The notes below the pieces were generated by a model. The model saw only the letters and a program-made list of their open reading frames with translations. It was not told the origin of the DNA and ran no database searches. Both the position numbers and the translations under genes were made by a program. 44,323 nt of DNA from a virus: the IMG/VR virus record IMGVR_UViG_3300020057_000415, positions 1-44,323 of that record, one strand, 5' to 3'. Each line of letters starts with the position of its first letter. Position 1 is the stretch's first letter. This document shows, in pieces, positions 1 to 7,141 of the stretch.

Positions 1-133
1 TAAGGTTTATGGCTTGGGCGGGGCAAGTTAGTAGCAGTGTCGTTGCTAGGCAGATTGATAACTTGCGCATTGGTTGGCTCCGGCTTTGGTGGTGGTGGTG
101 GCGTCTCGATGGAGTGAACTGTCAGGTCTGGTG
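1..133. repeat. Terminal redundancy, left copy
   Basis: These 133 bases match 44191-44323 with one difference (T at 7, C at 44197). Genes on both sides stay intact when the two copies are merged, so the sequence closes into a circle of about 44,190 bp. This can be an assembly overlap of a circular or circularly permuted genome, or a true short direct terminal repeat. The mismatch changes codon 22 of the gene starting at 44260 from Asp (right copy) to Asn (left copy), and a Lys/Arg codon in the overlapping CopG gene. Confidence 0.95.
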
Positions 134-275
134 GGTGCGATTTGCGGAAGTTGTCCAGGTATCTGCGGAGCGCTTCTCTTATCAGGTCAGAACGTGTTCT
201 GTGCTCGCATGCGGCGATGTAATCTACCTGTTCCAACATGGCTGGTGGCAAAGCAATCAAGACTTTACGTTGCAT
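1..275 (-). CDS. CopG/ribbon-helix-helix DNA-binding protein, 3' end across the contig join
   Basis: This reading frame starts at ATG 275 and is open to base 1. Read through the redundant ends it stops at TAG 44190-44192, giving 91 residues. The N-terminus (MQRKVLIALPPAMLEQVDYI, then ACEHRTRSDLIREALRRYL) is a classic RHH pattern: a beta strand followed by two helices with a TRSDLIREAL signature. The family binds DNA as dimers and usually represses its own or neighbouring operons. The C-terminal half is proline-rich (five prolines in a row) and probably disordered. GAGGAAAG lies upstream as ribosome binding site, and the start overlaps the preceding gene's stop by 11 nt, which indicates coupling. 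The 3' end overlaps the signal-peptide gene that starts at 44260 (position 70 here) in another frame. Confidence 0.85.
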   Translation of the reverse strand, partial: MQRKVLIALPPAMLEQVDYIAACEHRTRSDLIREALRRYLDNFRKSHPPDLTVHSIETPPPPPKPEPTNAQVINLPSNDTATNLPRPSHKP

Positions 276-813
276 TGTTTTCTTTCCTCGCGAACAGTGT
301 GGGCTTTTTAGGGACTCCAAATAGCTTCGCCTTGGGTTTATCCACGGCTTGCTTAGCAATCGGTTCTGGGGCTGCCTGAGCGTCCTCAGATTTAGGTTCC
401 AAACTCTTTTGTTCTGCATGGTCGTAAGCCTCGTGAATTACAAGAAGGCAGTCACCGGCCCATGCGTATTCCATCGGGTCTGCCTTCTTGCCTGCAGCCC
501 ATTCCGCCATCTTCATCAGGAAGTCCGCGTGGTTCTCTTCCGAGGCAAATAGTTTCGCCATGCGCTCATCACAGTCCTTCTTCGACCAGACTGGCAGCTG
601 CCTCTCTTCGTCCTCGTAGACCTTGCGTCCGCAAATCAACTTGATTGTGTACTTGGCATCAGTTGTCATTAATTCGCTCTCTCTTGAATATATAAAGGAA
701 GAATCTTTGTCTATATCTATCTGTACTTTCGAGGAGGTTTTGGTGAAGTTGGTGAAGGTGTTGAAGGCATCCGCCACCGTTTGCGGATCGATAAATTTAG
801 AGAGCCATTTCAT
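265..813 (-). CDS. Hypothetical phage protein downstream of primase-helicase
   Basis: A 182-residue protein of unknown function. ATG 813 lies one base after the primase-helicase stop (TAG, 815-817), with GAAGGA ten bases upstream, so I chose it. A TTG at 852 would add 13 residues but lacks support, and an internal ATG at 669 preceded by GAGAG is a real alternative. The N-terminal ~45 residues (with AFNTFTNFTKTS) are encoded by one arm of a long inverted repeat, so they may be a by-product of a DNA element. The better-conserved-looking part starts at MTTDAKYTIKLICG and contains an acidic/aromatic central region. The C-terminus is Lys/Pro-rich. No domain recognised. Confidence 0.7.
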   Translation of the reverse strand: MKWLSKFIDPQTVADAFNTFTNFTKTSSKVQIDIDKDSSFIYSRESELMTTDAKYTIKLICGRKVYEDEERQLPVWSKKDCDERMAKLFASEENHADFLMKMAEWAAGKKADPMEYAWAGDCLLVIHEAYDHAEQKSLEPKSEDAQAAPEPIAKQAVDKPKAKLFGVPKKPTLFARKENNAT

Positions 814-854
814 GCTATGTGGGTCCTTCACTACCTTCACCAACTTCACCAAAA
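738..854. repeat. Long inverted repeat at primase-gene end, origin candidate
   Basis: Arms 738-767 and 825-854 are 30-base reverse complements with two mismatches, separated by 57 bases. Each arm is built from repeated GGTGAA/TTGGTGAAG units. The right arm codes for the C-terminus of the primase-helicase (FGEVGEGSEG) and the left arm for the start of the next protein (FNTFTNFTK). Short-unit inverted repeats beside a primase gene suggest a replication origin, primase recognition site or strong RNA hairpin. The structure is seen directly; the role is inference. Confidence 0.75.
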
Positions 855-2947
855 ACTTTTCTTGGCAACTCGGGATGCAGCACGTACTCAGTTTTTGGAT
901 TGCCTAGAGAAGGAAGAACATTGCGATGGACCCAGCCAGCTTCAGCCAGAACGGTGAGGGCTTCTGTTATCAGCTCCTTCCGTCCTAGCGATTGCCATCT
1001 GCGGTGCAGTACGTATCGGTAGTCAAAGCGCTCGGGCAGTAGTCCTTTCAGGATCTTCTCCGCAAGGATGGAGGCGGCTGTCTCTTCTCTTGCTCGGAGC
1101 AATCCGTATACGCGCCTGGCATGAAGTTCCAGGTAGTCGCACCAGGCTGCAGCAAGTTCGGCGTTCTGAACGCTGACTGCTCCATGCCTGTAAGTGGCAC
1201 AGCCAATCAGGTGGAATATCAGAGCCAGTGCGGGCATCAGCTTCTTGTACTTCGCTAGGTGCTCACGCATGAAGCTCTGTTCTTCACCAGCCATCTTCCG
1301 CTTCAGTTCGGTTTCCCACTGGTAGTAGACCTGCTGGGCCTCAGCGTCGAAGCGGAAGAATGGCTGCTTGCCACCATCAGCGCCGTGCTGCTCAAACTCC
1401 ATGGAAGCTAGATTTCTATAGATAGCCATTGCTCTCAGCTTGGCTTCTCGGTCTGGTGCCTCGTCGATGATGTTCATGTTCAGCGGCTTCGGATCCGGGT
1501 AGACCATCATCTGGAAGCGCTGGATCAGTCCATCGTTTTTCGTCTCGGCAATGCTGGACAGATACCGCCGCAGCATGTCTTCTTGAATGCCGCCAACGAT
1601 GCTGATGCAAAGCTTGTCGGCCATAATCGAGCCGCGTCCTATCCGGTCCTGACGGTACCGACCGTTGCCGGTCCAGCACTGCAGGAAGAATGAACGATCG
1701 GTTTCGTGATTGGACTTCTCCCAGGTGCCGAGCAAGTTGGTCAGCTCGTCCTGAAACATGAGCAGCCCGCGTGGGTTGTCTTTGAGCAGGTTCACCAGCG
1801 CTTCAATAGTGGAGTCATTTGCCACGAAGCGGTTAGCGGAAGGCTTCTCTGGCTGCTGGAGCTGCATTAGCTTCTCTTCGCAGATCGCCATGTCTGTCTG
1901 ACTTGCTCCGGCCTTCGCGCACTTGTCCATGTCGCTCTTGACTGCTTTCTCAAGCGAGTCATAGATAGCCAGCTTGGCGTCATATTCACGTTGCGCCTGG
2001 ACAGCATTCTCTGCAGAATCTTGCTCGAGCGCATCAAGTGCAAACATTGCCTCGCGGAGCGCAGGTGACTTCCCATCGCCGGGCGGTCCTATGACTGCTC
2101 CCCAGAGGTTTGGGTACACGGTCCAGTCATCGTTCATGCGTGGACGAATACCGCAACGACTGCCGATTGCAGATCCGGCCGCTACGAGCGCACCAATTGC
2201 CGGGTATTCGATAAGGACCTCAATGCGGTGAGCCGCATCCTTGATCCACGCCTGCAGTGGTTCAGGAATCATAGAGACAGCCAGCGGGACCACTGGAAGT
2301 AGTCTTGTCTCAATTGGTTGTGGCTCGGCCCAGGTGACCAACCACTCTGCCGGCACAGGCTTGCGCAAGTGCATCATCTCTGCCATGAGCCGCTTGAGCA
2401 CTTCCTCACGCTTCGGATGATCGGTCAGCGGATCATATTCATTCCAAGCCATGAGCTCGGGCTGACGCTTCAGCCAGTCACAGATGTCTGCCTTCTTCGG
2501 CATGTCCGGGAACCGTACAACATACTGCTCTGAGTCCATATCCTTAAGGATGTTGGCCAGTGCGCGGATGTACTTCTCGCCAGTCAGGTCATTGTCAGGG
2601 CAAAGATAGATCAGCCTGGCTGACTTGAGCGCGCTCCAATCGGTACCGCTTGCATTGCTACCACCGAGGATGCTGGTCACACACTGGAAGCCCAACGAGG
2701 ACCATGCTGCTTGCTTCTTCTGTCCTTCGCAAATCACTACTGGCTCATTGATGTCATTAAAAGAATCAAGGCCTAGCGGCTTCAAAGGCTTCTTGGCTTC
2801 AGGGATGCCTTTGGAGAATCCCTGAGCGTGAGCGGTATCTGTATAGAACGGTATGTCGGTCTTCTTACCGTTGTTGTCCACGTAGCGGCGGATCTCGCCA
2901 ATTACGGTGCCGTTAACAATGTGCGGCCAAGCGTAGATGTGGCTCAT
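815..2947 (-). CDS. Toprim/DUF3987-like primase-helicase
   Basis: A 710-residue replication protein. The start is ATG 2947, which forms an ATGA overlap with the stop of the upstream zinc-finger gene; a GTG two codons earlier is less likely. Residues ~70-140 look like a Toprim domain, with VICEGQKK (E74) and CPDND (D118, D120) as the metal-binding acidic motifs. The C-terminal two thirds look like a DUF3987/YfjI-type ATPase with Walker A GPPGDGKS (287-294) and a downstream MFQDELTNLL Walker B-like segment. Together with the adjacent CHC2 zinc-finger protein it forms a split primase: zinc finger in one chain, catalytic Toprim plus helicase-like ATPase in the other. Its role is priming and unwinding at the phage origin. 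Its 3' end lies in the inverted repeat at 738-854. Confidence 0.87.
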   Translation of the reverse strand: MSHIYAWPHIVNGTVIGEIRRYVDNNGKKTDIPFYTDTAHAQGFSKGIPEAKKPLKPLGLDSFNDINEPVVICEGQKKQAAWSSLGFQCVTSILGGSNASGTDWSALKSARLIYLCPDNDLTGEKYIRALANILKDMDSEQYVVRFPDMPKKADICDWLKRQPELMAWNEYDPLTDHPKREEVLKRLMAEMMHLRKPVPAEWLVTWAEPQPIETRLLPVVPLAVSMIPEPLQAWIKDAAHRIEVLIEYPAIGALVAAGSAIGSRCGIRPRMNDDWTVYPNLWGAVIGPPGDGKSPALREAMFALDALEQDSAENAVQAQREYDAKLAIYDSLEKAVKSDMDKCAKAGASQTDMAICEEKLMQLQQPEKPSANRFVANDSTIEALVNLLKDNPRGLLMFQDELTNLLGTWEKSNHETDRSFFLQCWTGNGRYRQDRIGRGSIMADKLCISIVGGIQEDMLRRYLSSIAETKNDGLIQRFQMMVYPDPKPLNMNIIDEAPDREAKLRAMAIYRNLASMEFEQHGADGGKQPFFRFDAEAQQVYYQWETELKRKMAGEEQSFMREHLAKYKKLMPALALIFHLIGCATYRHGAVSVQNAELAAAWCDYLELHARRVYGLLRAREETAASILAEKILKGLLPERFDYRYVLHRRWQSLGRKELITEALTVLAEAGWVHRNVLPSLGNPKTEYVLHPELPRKVFGEVGEGSEGPT

Positions 2948-3213
2948 GCCCACGCTCCTAAAGCTTTAGCAGCCTCTTGGAAGGACTGAGCGTATCGGCG
3001 CTTCTGAAAGTCGAGCACGTCCTTGCCTCTCTCCCCACACGAAAAACAGTTATAGGCACCAGTCAGTAAGTTGACAGCGAAACTCGGGTGGTCGTCGCCG
3101 TGGAATGGGCAGCACGAAGTAGCCCGGTCGTGCCGGTTCTTTAGCTTCGCCAGCTCTCCGGCGTAGTACACGGCCGGTTCTGGAAGTAAGTTGCGATTGA
3201 AGCCTCTAGTCAC
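2944..3213 (-). CDS. CHC2-type zinc-finger primase component
   Basis: An 89-residue protein with the bacterial primase zinc-finger signature: CPFH (C35, H38) followed by NCFSC (C56, C59), and the typical spacer HPSFAVN. This domain recognises template DNA in DnaG-type primases. Here it is a separate small protein ending in a 4-nt overlap with the Toprim/DUF3987-like gene, so the two very likely act together. GTG 3213 is the only reasonable start; it overlaps the stop of the RusA-like gene by 8 nt. Confidence 0.9.
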   Translation of the reverse strand: MTRGFNRNLLPEPAVYYAGELAKLKNRHDRATSCCPFHGDDHPSFAVNLLTGAYNCFSCGERGKDVLDFQKRRYAQSFQEAAKALGAWA

Positions 3214-3592
3214 TTTGCTCTCGTATGCGAACCAGTATTCGATTAGGAATATCTGGGCCGTAGACCCTCAGTGTTTCAATGTAATCAACCGAGGCATCGT
3301 CATGATAGGCGCGTCGGTTTAGAGCGTCTTCTAAAGACTTCAAAGCGTTGGACAGGTCGCCTGTTCGCTTGGTTGAAAGGAATAAGACCTGCAGTCCGAG
3401 CCGTCCTACTGGCAGAATTCTTGGCGCCTGTTCTTCAGTTGCCTCGAAAACGGTGTCCTGCCAGCTACGAGTGCTGAGTGTCCGCCCGTGCCGTTCCTTT
3501 GTTTGGGTCCAGATACTGAGGTCGTATTCACCGACCGGACGCTTGAACTGCTGCGGTTGCCACAGCTCCCACGGGCTACGGAAGGGGGGCAT
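3206..3592 (-). CDS. RusA-like Holliday junction resolvase
   Basis: A 128-residue protein. The signature is the segment KRTGDLSNALKSLEDALN followed by RRAYHDDASV, which matches the RusA pattern (D-x-DN ... DALN ... DD-x-V). RusA enzymes are small homodimeric nucleases that cut four-way junctions and help recombination-dependent phage replication and packaging. One usually conserved aspartate of the D-x-DN motif is serine here (GDLSN, S81), while D79, D89, D98 and D99 are present, so activity or metal binding may be altered. It lies next to primase genes and downstream of RecT in the same operon. Confidence 0.8.
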   Translation of the reverse strand: MPPFRSPWELWQPQQFKRPVGEYDLSIWTQTKERHGRTLSTRSWQDTVFEATEEQAPRILPVGRLGLQVLFLSTKRTGDLSNALKSLEDALNRRAYHDDASVDYIETLRVYGPDIPNRILVRIREQSD

Positions 3593-3950
3593 GTGGATAG
3601 AGCCCTAGCGCTTCCAGGGCTGCGTTATCAGAAGGATCCCCAGCCCCAGCCAGAGGAATGCCGCTGAGACTACTCCCTGATAGATCCTCACCTCTAAGAG
3701 CTGATTCGATATCTCCGGAGTCAAAGTCGGCCACATTCTTTTCGACCTCACGATCTTCAACCATGACCACCAGTCCATTAGGCACCTTCACGTAGGAGAG
3801 GAAGGCTCCCTGGTCAGTCGTTAGAACTTGGTCCGGTATCACCGCTGCTTTGATGAAGTCCTGATTCGTTCTCAACAGGTGAACTATGATCCGCGCCATC
3901 ATCGTTACTTGTGCTGTCTGCCTCGCATACAGGTCCTTTGCTGCTTTCAT
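3576..3950 (-). CDS. Hypothetical protein, overlaps upstream gene by 137 nt
   Basis: A 124-residue protein with no recognised domain. ATG 3950 has a GAAGGT ribosome binding site nine bases upstream, which supports this start even though it produces a 137-nt out-of-frame overlap with the preceding gene. The N-terminal half is helical and basic; the middle has an acidic stretch (VEKNVADFDSGDIESAL). It overlaps the following RusA-like gene by 17 nt. Recombination operon context only. Confidence 0.6.
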   Translation of the reverse strand: MKAAKDLYARQTAQVTMMARIIVHLLRTNQDFIKAAVIPDQVLTTDQGAFLSYVKVPNGLVVMVEDREVEKNVADFDSGDIESALRGEDLSGSSLSGIPLAGAGDPSDNAALEALGLYPHAPLP

Positions 3951-4218
3951 CCGTTTTTACCTTCGGGTCAATAGTGATAATCAGTTGGCCGGGTATCGAC
4001 TCGTCGTCACAGTTCAAGTCCATGTCCGCTTCAGCGATTTTGAGCAGCAGCTCCTTGGTGACGGTGAACTGCTTGTATCGATGTTTGCGCATCAGGGCGA
4101 TGAGTACCCATGTGCAGATGTCTAGTTGAACCTGAACCTTAAACCTCGCATCCTTCTCTGCCTGGAGCAGTAGGTTGGACACCATCGGCTCTGCTTCACT
4201 TACTGTGCTTTCCAACAT
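3814..4218 (-). CDS. Hypothetical acidic protein
   Basis: A 134-residue protein with no recognised domain. The N-terminal half (with VQVQLDICTWVLIALMRKHRY and KELLLKIAEADMDLNCD) looks folded and helical. The last ~45 residues are rich in Ser, Asp and Glu and look disordered; this tail is the part overprinted by the next gene. It starts at ATG 4218, 23 nt inside the end of the 371-residue gene upstream, indicating translational coupling. Confidence 0.6.
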   Translation of the reverse strand: MLESTVSEAEPMVSNLLLQAEKDARFKVQVQLDICTWVLIALMRKHRYKQFTVTKELLLKIAEADMDLNCDDESIPGQLIITIDPKVKTDESSKGPVCEADSTSNDDGADHSSPVENESGLHQSSGDTGPSSND

Positions 4219-5311
4219 ATTTCTCTGGGTCCTTCTTTACTGTGTCTAGGCTGGGTCTAATTGAGAAACGCTCTCCGGCTTCCTTCACAACGGTGCCGGG
4301 AATTACAGGCTTTGGATCCTGCTTATCCCACCACTCGTGGACGGCTTTCATGTCACGGTCGTAGACTTCGCGTACTTCGACTTTGAATGTCTTCTGCAAG
4401 TCTTCGTCCCGAGACCGGAGCCATTTCTCAAACTTGCTCTTGTCGGTTGGTGCGTCGCTCAGGGAGAAGGATGTGTTCTGATACTTCTCGCCCAGGTCGC
4501 CATAGACTGTGGTCAAAGTCTTCTTGCCTTCAGCCACATTCTTCTTGTAGTAGTCCTTCAGAGCATTGTCATAGACGGTGTCAATCTGTTCGATTTCTCG
4601 CTCCAGTGAGGCAAGCTCTTTGGCAGCTTCTTCTTTGACGTGGCAATACAGCAACAACGCAGCGGTCCTGCGCTTGAGCACGTGCAGCAGCTGCTCCCGG
4701 GTCTCGATCGTCCTGAAACCGATCCCGAGAGCAGCGCGCGCTTCCTCGCAGATACGTTCTTTCTCGCTGTCCTGCACTGCAGCTGACTGCGCTACAACTT
4801 CTCCGGTGTCCGTATTGACAGCGCCGGCTTCGGTCGCTTTCAGTTTGACGTTGGCAAATAGTCCCATCTTCTTTGGCTCTTCCTTCTTTTTGAGAACAAC
4901 GTCTTGTTTCTTTGGTCGCTTCTGCTTGAGGCTTTTGACCTGCTTCTCCATATCGGCAACGCACTGGATAACACTGTTCAGCCGCTGCCAGTCAAAGCCC
5001 TCAAGCGTGTCGCAGTTGATACCGTTGCGCGTGAGCTGGTTCTGTAAGAACAGATTGCCTTCAGCTTCGTCACCGTCGAACAACCGGATGCATCGCTGCA
5101 GGATTGGTTCTAGGTGGTTCAGCGTTGGTGGCTTCATTCCGGTGGAACCACCGGGGTGCATCAACATCGACAATCGGTCCTCCGCGCAGCGCTTCTTAGT
5201 TCGGTGTATTTCGTACTGGTACCAGTCCACACGAGGGTCCGAGAGAATGCGCCGAGCGCTCTCTATAGTGGCTGTCAGACCCTCGACGGAGTCTGGACTG
5301 ATGTAGGTCAT
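4196..5311 (-). CDS. Hypothetical protein next to RecT-like gene
   Basis: A 371-residue protein, highly charged, with likely coiled coils around residues 120-160 (MEKQVKSLKQKRPKKQD) and 200-260 (HVKEEAAKELASLEREIEQI). Its start codon shares a base with the stop of the RecT-like gene (TAATG), so they are co-translated. In many phages the partner of a RecT-like annealing protein is a 5'-3' exonuclease, but I see no clear exonuclease active-site motif here, so I leave it unnamed. A recombination accessory or nucleoid-type role is possible from context only. Confidence 0.75.
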   Translation of the reverse strand: MTYISPDSVEGLTATIESARRILSDPRVDWYQYEIHRTKKRCAEDRLSMLMHPGGSTGMKPPTLNHLEPILQRCIRLFDGDEAEGNLFLQNQLTRNGINCDTLEGFDWQRLNSVIQCVADMEKQVKSLKQKRPKKQDVVLKKKEEPKKMGLFANVKLKATEAGAVNTDTGEVVAQSAAVQDSEKERICEEARAALGIGFRTIETREQLLHVLKRRTAALLLYCHVKEEAAKELASLEREIEQIDTVYDNALKDYYKKNVAEGKKTLTTVYGDLGEKYQNTSFSLSDAPTDKSKFEKWLRSRDEDLQKTFKVEVREVYDRDMKAVHEWWDKQDPKPVIPGTVVKEAGERFSIRPSLDTVKKDPEKYVGKHSK

Positions 5312-6291
5312 TAGGCTGGTTTGTTAGCGACCACGAAGTTGATTGCTTCAGTCACGTGGTCCCATGTCCATGTAGCGAATATGGTGCCCATGTCAGCGCA
5401 ATCGACTCCCTTAGCTTCAAGGAACGGCAGCACCCAGACTTCTAGGTTCTCTTCGTTCCAGCCGTTGGGAGCACCAGCAGCAAGGATTTCACCGAGCTGT
5501 GTTTCACCTGGTGGCGTGATAACCGCGGACTCGGTGGCAGAAGCAGCCGCAGTGGATGTCGCCGGGGTAGCCGCAGCAGTTACCTCTGCAGACTTTTGCT
5601 CGGAAGGCTTTGGGTCAGCGGGCTTTTCCGCAGTCGCCGCAGCTGAGGCCTTGGTTGCTTTTGAGCCAGCGGTGGTAGGGTTGGCAGAAGCCGCTGAGTC
5701 CTTTTTTGCCGCTTCTACTTCGACAGCTGTCTCATTGCCGTATACCTCAGCTTCGGTTTGTTCGCCGAAGTCAGCGCCTGGTGAATAGATAGGTCCGCCG
5801 AAGATCTCACCACAGTATTGATTAGCACCAGTGGTCAGTGCCCGGGCAAATAGCATGGACTTCGGAATCTTGAGCCAAAGGCTGTTTCTTTTCTCAAGCA
5901 GTCCGGCTTTGCTGGCATCTTCGATGGTGTACTCGGAAGTACCGACACTGACACCGCCTTCAAAGAATTCCAGGACGCACTTCTTGTCGGTGTGCTCACC
6001 TTTCTTATAGTCATACTTGCCGCTGCGCTTGATGAGCATTCCAATCGTCTGATAGGAGAGCGTAGGGGTTCCGGAAATCATGTGAATGGCTTTCAGGCTT
6101 ATTGTCGGAGACAGCCCGTACTCCATGCCCATGAGGATCTTCATGCAGGCTGTTGCGATAGTCGCGTCGTCGTCATCAGCGAGACCGAAGCAACGGGAAG
6201 CGGCGGCAATTTTAGCGAGCTGGAACGCGCGCTCGGTGTACTCAAGTAAGGTAATCGGGCTGTGCGTTCGGACGTTCATCGAGGAGGTCAT
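5311..6291 (-). CDS. RecT-like single-strand annealing protein
   Basis: A 326-residue protein. Residues ~15-180 follow the pattern of RecT-family annealing proteins: ACMKILMGMEYGLSPTISLK, then IHMISGTPTLSYQTIGMLI, an EYTIEDASKAGL segment, and WLKIPKSMLFARALTTGANQ with a GEIFGGPIYSP end. Residues ~190-270 are a low-complexity Ala/Thr/Ser/Pro linker, followed by a small C-terminal region with NGWNEENLEVWVLPFL. RecT proteins anneal complementary single strands during phage recombination. AAGGG precedes ATG 6291. No obvious partner exonuclease is encoded nearby. Confidence 0.82.
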   Translation of the reverse strand: MTSSMNVRTHSPITLLEYTERAFQLAKIAAASRCFGLADDDDATIATACMKILMGMEYGLSPTISLKAIHMISGTPTLSYQTIGMLIKRSGKYDYKKGEHTDKKCVLEFFEGGVSVGTSEYTIEDASKAGLLEKRNSLWLKIPKSMLFARALTTGANQYCGEIFGGPIYSPGADFGEQTEAEVYGNETAVEVEAAKKDSAASANPTTAGSKATKASAAATAEKPADPKPSEQKSAEVTAAATPATSTAAASATESAVITPPGETQLGEILAAGAPNGWNEENLEVWVLPFLEAKGVDCADMGTIFATWTWDHVTEAINFVVANKPA

Positions 6292-6311
6292 TGATATCCC
6301 TTCTATATTGT

Positions 6312-6491
6312 TTAGTGGCTGGACTTAAACCGCTGAGGCAGTACAGGAAGAGTCACTACAGATGACACTTTCCGCACTGGATACCTAAGCGTTAGACGAT
6401 TGACCATAGAGAGCCAGCCTCTATCAGAGAGGTCGGGCGTAACTGGGGGCAATTTGGGCATAACAAAACGACTGCGACCTTCTCGGTCCAT
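6312..6491 (-). CDS. Small hypothetical ORF between regulator and RecT
   Basis: A possible 59-residue basic protein starting at ATG 6491, which has GAAGGA a few bases upstream. The frame is open further up to GTG 6566 (84 residues). No domain is seen. It fills the otherwise empty stretch between the RecT-like gene and the HTH regulator, in the same orientation as its neighbours. Coding status is uncertain. Confidence 0.4.
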   Translation of the reverse strand: MDREGRSRFVMPKLPPVTPDLSDRGWLSMVNRLTLRYPVRKVSSVVTLPVLPQRFKSSH

Positions 6492-6567
6492 CCGATCCTT
6501 CACGAAGGATGGAACGGTTTCCCGAATGTAGCCCACAGTCGATGCAACAATTGAACTCACAAGCACT

Positions 6568-6606
6568 CTCGCGTTTTTCTAGCCAGCCGGGCAACGCGAG
6601 CTTTTT
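6568..6606 (+). terminator. Hairpin with T-run, rightward terminator-like
   Basis: CTCGCGTT (568-575) pairs with AACGCGAG (593-600) in an 8-bp perfect stem, followed by CTTTTT on the + strand. The genes here run leftward, and on that strand no T-run follows the stem. It may stop a counter-transcript or be a structured RNA element behind the regulator gene. Confidence 0.4.
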
Positions 6607-6619
6607 GAAAGCTATGCGC

Positions 6620-7141
6620 TTAGCAGCCGGTTGTAATGACGTTTTGGAATTCCGTCATGTGAGTAATGGTAATGGGGGGTCCGTCACTGTGCAATACCTC
6701 AGTGGTGAACAAAATGTTAGAAAGCTCATCCAGCGTGCACGCCAATCCTCTTGAGATGTCTCGACACACCCGCAATTGTAGATGCTGATTAGATCTATCG
6801 AATATGCTGTGTATGTTGGATGGATCTAGTGACATTTTTTTTGCGAGTCCGCGAATGCTGATGCCGCGCTCTTGCAGAAGTGCGTCACGCCTGTTAATGC
6901 GCTGACCATAGCCGAGGTCTAACAGAATGTGCGCTAAGTCTTCCAGGCTGACGCCCAATGTTTCCGCCAGCTTGGCATGCGCCGCAAGCGGTTTGAGTTT
7001 CGCGCCACCGCCGAGAATGCGACCGACTGTCATCCGGGGGCGATGAATTTTCAAAGCCAAAGCGGCAAAGTGTGGAACACCCTGCCGCTTCATGAGTGAA
7101 TAGATTCGTACGTCTACTGGTCGCTTACATACTCCAGGCAC
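6620..7141 (-). CDS. Tandem double-HTH (XRE-type) regulator
   Basis: A 173-residue protein made of two diverged copies of an XRE/Cro-like helix-turn-helix domain. The first (~residues 10-65) ends in LAETLGVSLEDLAHILLDL; the second (~85-145) contains RGISIRGLAKKMSLDPSNIH and ends in ISRGLACTLDELSNILF. Both share the family ending 'L..ISLDEL..IL'. The likely start is GTG 7141 (AGAGG ten bases upstream), since it supplies the first helix of domain 1; ATG 7093 would cut it. It overlaps the recombinase gene by 28 nt. Position beside the integrase makes it the best candidate for immunity repressor or lysis/lysogeny switch. A covalent two-domain HTH could bind an operator as a pseudo-dimer. Confidence 0.75.
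   Translation of the reverse strand: MPGVCKRPVDVRIYSLMKRQGVPHFAALALKIHRPRMTVGRILGGGAKLKPLAAHAKLAETLGVSLEDLAHILLDLGYGQRINRRDALLQERGISIRGLAKKMSLDPSNIHSIFDRSNQHLQLRVCRDISRGLACTLDELSNILFTTEVLHSDGPPITITHMTEFQNVITTGC

Noticed and set aside
4578-5306. Long rightward open frame (242 codons)
   Set aside because: It is antisense to the well-supported 371-residue gene, has Ser/Arg-rich shadow composition and no ribosome site or partner genes.
5321-5788. Rightward open frame opposite the RecT-like gene
   Set aside because: The Ala/Val-rich product mirrors the Ala/Thr/Ser linker of the real gene.
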